This document shows positions 62,231 to 64,000 of a stretch of DNA of 64,000 bases, in pieces. Source of the DNA: Paenibacillus massiliensis subsp. panacisoli DSM 21345 (lineage in GTDB: Bacteria; Bacillota; Bacilli; Paenibacillales; Paenibacillaceae); assembly GCF_000426545.1 (NCBI RefSeq), contig NZ_AUFO01000021.1, forward strand, positions 61,472 to 125,471. The letters are read 5' to 3'. The position numbers and the translations under genes were made by a program. The notes below the pieces were generated by a model that worked only from the letters and a program-made list of their open reading frames with translations, made no database searches and was not told where the DNA came from. Within the stretch, counting starts at the first letter, position 1, and every line of letters begins with the position of its first letter.

Positions 62231-62663
62231 TAGGCCCGGGGAGGAGTTCAATCTGATGCGAGGCCAGGTATTTACCATAGAAGGACAGACGTTCTTTACC
62301 TTTGGGGGAGCAGCATCCCATGATATTGAATATCGCAAGGAAGGGAAGTCATGGTGGAGACGGGAGATGCCATCACAGGCAGAGTATGAAGAGGGTCTGC
62401 AGAATTTGGAAAAGCACAATTGGCAGGTAGACTACATACTGACACATACATGCTCGACGGGTGCCCTTAGCTACATTACGGAGCACTGTGGCATACATAT
62501 GGAATTGGATGAGCTGCATGCATATTTCGATGCTGTGGAGAGCAGAACGGCATATAAGCAGTGGTATTTTGGTCATTTTCATCGGGATATGTTCTTACCG
62601 AAGCGACAGAGGTTGGTTTATAACGATAGGATCAGGCTGGAGGAAGAAATAGATAGATTTTAA
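62231..62663 (+). pseudogene. 5'-truncated metallophosphoesterase
   Basis: The readable part (about 135 codons from the ATG at 62256, plus a few before) matches the C-terminal two thirds of a cytoplasmic metallophosphoesterase: MRGQVFTIEGQTFFTFGGAA, then HDIEYRKEGKSWWRREMPSQ, VDYILTHTCSTG and YFGHFHRDM with the last metal ligands G-H-x-H. The N-terminal metal motif D-x-H and G-D-x-x-D-R are missing, and a stop codon (TAA) stands in frame at about 62223. A GGAGGAG before the ATG looks like a ribosome binding site but is probably in the old coding sequence. It lies 72 bp from the IS3 element. Confidence 0.7.
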
Positions 62664-62772
62664 GAAGTGAATGCGAATCGAAGCATAATAGCAGAATTAC
62701 AGGAGCGTTATAGAAATCCCCCTTGCCACTGACGTGGTCAAGCCCCCAATTAGTAGACATTGAAAAAAACAC

Positions 62773-63660
62773 CTAGGCAGCAAACTGGCGTCGGTAATCT
62801 ACCGGCGTCAGTTTATTTAATTTACGCTGTGGTCGTCTTCGGTTGTAAAATTGAATGTATTTCTTAATTCTCTTTTGTGCCTCCGCCATTTTTCGGATAT
62901 CATAAGGGTAGAGCCCTTCCGTTTTAAGATGTGAGAAGAAGCTCTCCATAGAGGCGTTGTCTAGGCAATTGCCCCGGCGTGACATGCTGATTTGGGCGCC
63001 AACCTTTGGCAGCATGTCATGGTATGCATGAGACGTGTACTGGAATCCCTGGTCGCTGTGAACGACCACTCCGGTCACGTCTTTTCGCTTGGCAAATGCT
63101 TTGGCAAACGTTTGGAGAACTAACTCGTTATCGTTACGTTCGCTTAGCTGGTAGGCAATAATCTCATTGTTGAACAGATCTTTTATTGCCGAGAGATAGA
63201 GCCAGCGTTCGCCTACCCGGTATTGGGTCACATCCGTTACCCATTTCTGGTTGGGTTTGTCTGCCGTAAAGTCTCGTTTCAGCAGGTTCTCTGCCACACG
63301 ATCTCCAGCCTGCTGCTTCGTCCCGTTCCTCCTACGTTTCCGGCGAATCCTGGCTTGAAGTCCAAGCTTTTGCATGAGGCGCAGAATCTTCTTGTGGTTC
63401 ATCCATATGCCGTCATCTTGCCACAAGAACAATTGGAGCTGCCGATACCCGTACTTTCCCTCGTAGCGCTTGTAGACTTTACGAATTTGTTGTTTGGCTT
63501 CAGCATTGCGGTCGTTCCCTTTTCGCTTCAAATAGGCGTAGTAACCGCTTCTGGAGACGCCAAAGAGTTGGCACAACTCCGCAATTCCTCCTAGGCCTAC
63601 GGCTTGCTCGATGAGTTTAAAGCGTTCTTCCTTACCTCCTGCATCCAGATTTCCAAACAC
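62773..63660 (-). CDS. IS3-family transposase OrfB (DDE integrase)
   Basis: A 295-residue integrase domain. The DDE triad appears as WVTDVTQYR (D), VVHSDQGFQYTS (D) and NASMESFFSHLKTE (E), with the HTH_21 part (RSGYYAYLKRKGNDRNAEA) at the N-terminus. It cuts and joins the element ends. It is read as a fusion with OrfA after a -1 shift at 63660-63666, so the GTG near 63660 is not needed as a start. The C-terminal LNKLTPVDYRRQF is typical of the IS150 group. Confidence 0.93.
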   Translation of the reverse strand: MFGNLDAGGKEERFKLIEQAVGLGGIAELCQLFGVSRSGYYAYLKRKGNDRNAEAKQQIRKVYKRYEGKYGYRQLQLFLWQDDGIWMNHKKILRLMQKLGLQARIRRKRRRNGTKQQAGDRVAENLLKRDFTADKPNQKWVTDVTQYRVGERWLYLSAIKDLFNNEIIAYQLSERNDNELVLQTFAKAFAKRKDVTGVVVHSDQGFQYTSHAYHDMLPKVGAQISMSRRGNCLDNASMESFFSHLKTEGLYPYDIRKMAEAQKRIKKYIQFYNRRRPQRKLNKLTPVDYRRQFAA

Positions 63661-63926
63661 TTTTTTAACATGTCATTCTCCCGTTTAAGCCTTTGAACAT
63701 ACCGATCCTGATCCATATATTCCTCTCGGCGTCCTCGCTGATCCAGTAGTCCATACTCACCCAGTTCTCTGTACTTACGCATCCATTTCTTAACTCTATC
63801 CTTATCCTGGATCCCAAGATGTTCAGTAATCTGTCTGTATGTCCATTTCTCTTCCACATGTAGTCGGATTGCCTCTTTCTTATCTTCTTCAGTATATGAT
63901 TTAAACTTCTGTCCTTTAATCGCCAT
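63597..63926 (-). CDS. IS3-family transposase OrfA (helix-turn-helix)
   Basis: A 109-residue DNA-binding part. AAGGGG lies 7 bp or so before the ATG at 63926; an in-frame ATG eight codons further is less likely. The helix-turn-helix reads EAIRLHVEEKWTYRQITEHL and GIQDKDRVKKWMRKYRELG, followed by a leucine-rich stretch (YVQRLKRENDMLKKCLE) for dimerisation. Its end overlaps OrfB by 64 bp in another frame. It recognises the inverted repeats. Confidence 0.92.
   Translation of the reverse strand: MAIKGQKFKSYTEEDKKEAIRLHVEEKWTYRQITEHLGIQDKDRVKKWMRKYRELGEYGLLDQRGRREEYMDQDRYVQRLKRENDMLKKCLEIWMQEVRKNALNSSSKP
63660..63666 (-). other. Programmed -1 frameshift site
   Basis: The minus strand reads A AAA AAG in the OrfA frame (after TT), a standard slippery heptamer. 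A -1 slip here joins OrfA to the OrfB frame and gives the full transposase. Confidence 0.75.
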
Positions 63927-64000
63927 AAAAATGCACCCCTTAGATTTCATCGGATTAACCAGGGGGTTTTTCCAATGTCTATTCTAAGGGGTGCAATTCA

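Larger units (their letters stand above)
62735..64000 (-). mobile_element. IS3-family insertion sequence (IS150-like)
   Basis: About 1.27 kb with two overlapping frames and imperfect terminal inverted repeats. The left end (62735-62762) and the right end (64000 down to 63973) share TG at the tip, a C-run, and TAGACATTG further in (19 of 28 positions or so by eye). The right tip coincides with the end of the window, so the target duplication cannot be checked. Both frames are intact, so it may be active. It lies beside the truncated metallophosphoesterase gene. Confidence 0.85.

Noticed and set aside
1..64000. CRISPR arrays, tRNA or rRNA genes, phage modules
   Set aside because: No regular spaced repeats, cloverleaf sequences, rRNA segments or phage structural genes were recognised; the dispersed palindromes are too few and too far apart for an array.

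Overview
The window looks like a chromosomal segment of a spore-forming Bacillota of the Paenibacillus group. The grounds are a mid-range base composition, strong AGGAGG-type ribosome binding sites with frequent GTG and TTG starts, a Spo0M-type sporulation protein, the acetylated diaminopimelate route (DapH plus N-acetyl-DAP deacetylase), and many Rho-independent terminators. No rRNA, tRNA or CRISPR array was seen. The genus is an inference from gene content; no species is claimed.

Layout. 1-5.4 kb: a partial gene cut by the window edge, a large TerD-like protein, a divergent MarR regulator/quinone oxidoreductase pair with two palindromic operators, and Spo0M. 5.4-14.4 kb: DUF1697, a SUKH-type protein, a cyclase-family hydrolase, an SMI1/KNR4-HEAT protein, a large unknown membrane protein, a DUF3592 membrane protein, a CueP-like metal-binding protein and two small unknown proteins. 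14.4-19.7 kb: a class I aminotransferase, an AHSA1/SRPBCC protein, a chemoreceptor, DUF488 and a partner. 19.7-24.7 kb is a mosaic accessory region: a remnant of an IS1182-like transposase, a chloramphenicol acetyltransferase gene with an apparently intact translational attenuator, a 3' scrap of a rhodanese gene, a LysR/DJ-1 (frameshifted)/hydrolase cassette, and then a complete rhodanese gene. 24.7-31.6 kb: a large unknown protein, a SUFU protein, a PilZ protein, a propeller-like protein, an EamA transporter and a lipoprotein.

31.7-41 kb: lysine and cell-wall precursor genes (dapH, then N-acetyl-DAP deacetylase), a tightly overlapped polyamine ABC transporter operon (potABCD), an AT-rich island (lipoprotein, small unknown protein, orphan HicB) and a PatA-like aminotransferase. 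41-50 kb: aspartase, a membrane-anchored Mrr-type nuclease, moaA, an unknown gene plus an orphan rhaD lying between two halves of a dispersed palindromic repeat, a YdcF protein and an HD-GYP phosphodiesterase. 50-55 kb: a membrane-bound AraC regulator followed by a TctC-type binding protein and a KdgT permease, an unusual transport locus. 55-64 kb: a WG-repeat protein, small unknown genes, DUF2164, an NTF2-like protein, a bacterial-type PARG, a second chemoreceptor, a 5'-truncated metallophosphoesterase and a complete IS3-family (IS150-like) element that reaches the end of the window.

Themes. (1) A dispersed palindromic repeat of roughly 150-200 bp occurs at about 13.2, 41.1 and 45.4/47.2 kb; the last copy is split by a 1.8-kb cargo. 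(2) Several orphan proteins of the SUKH, SUFU and immunity type occur without a visible toxin gene. (3) The 19.7-24.7 kb mosaic records an insertion at the end of a rhodanese gene beside a resistance gene. I did not find a clear multi-gene system of a wholly new type. The best candidates for something undescribed are the repeat family with its captured cargo, the AraC/TctC/KdgT locus, and the large unknown proteins.
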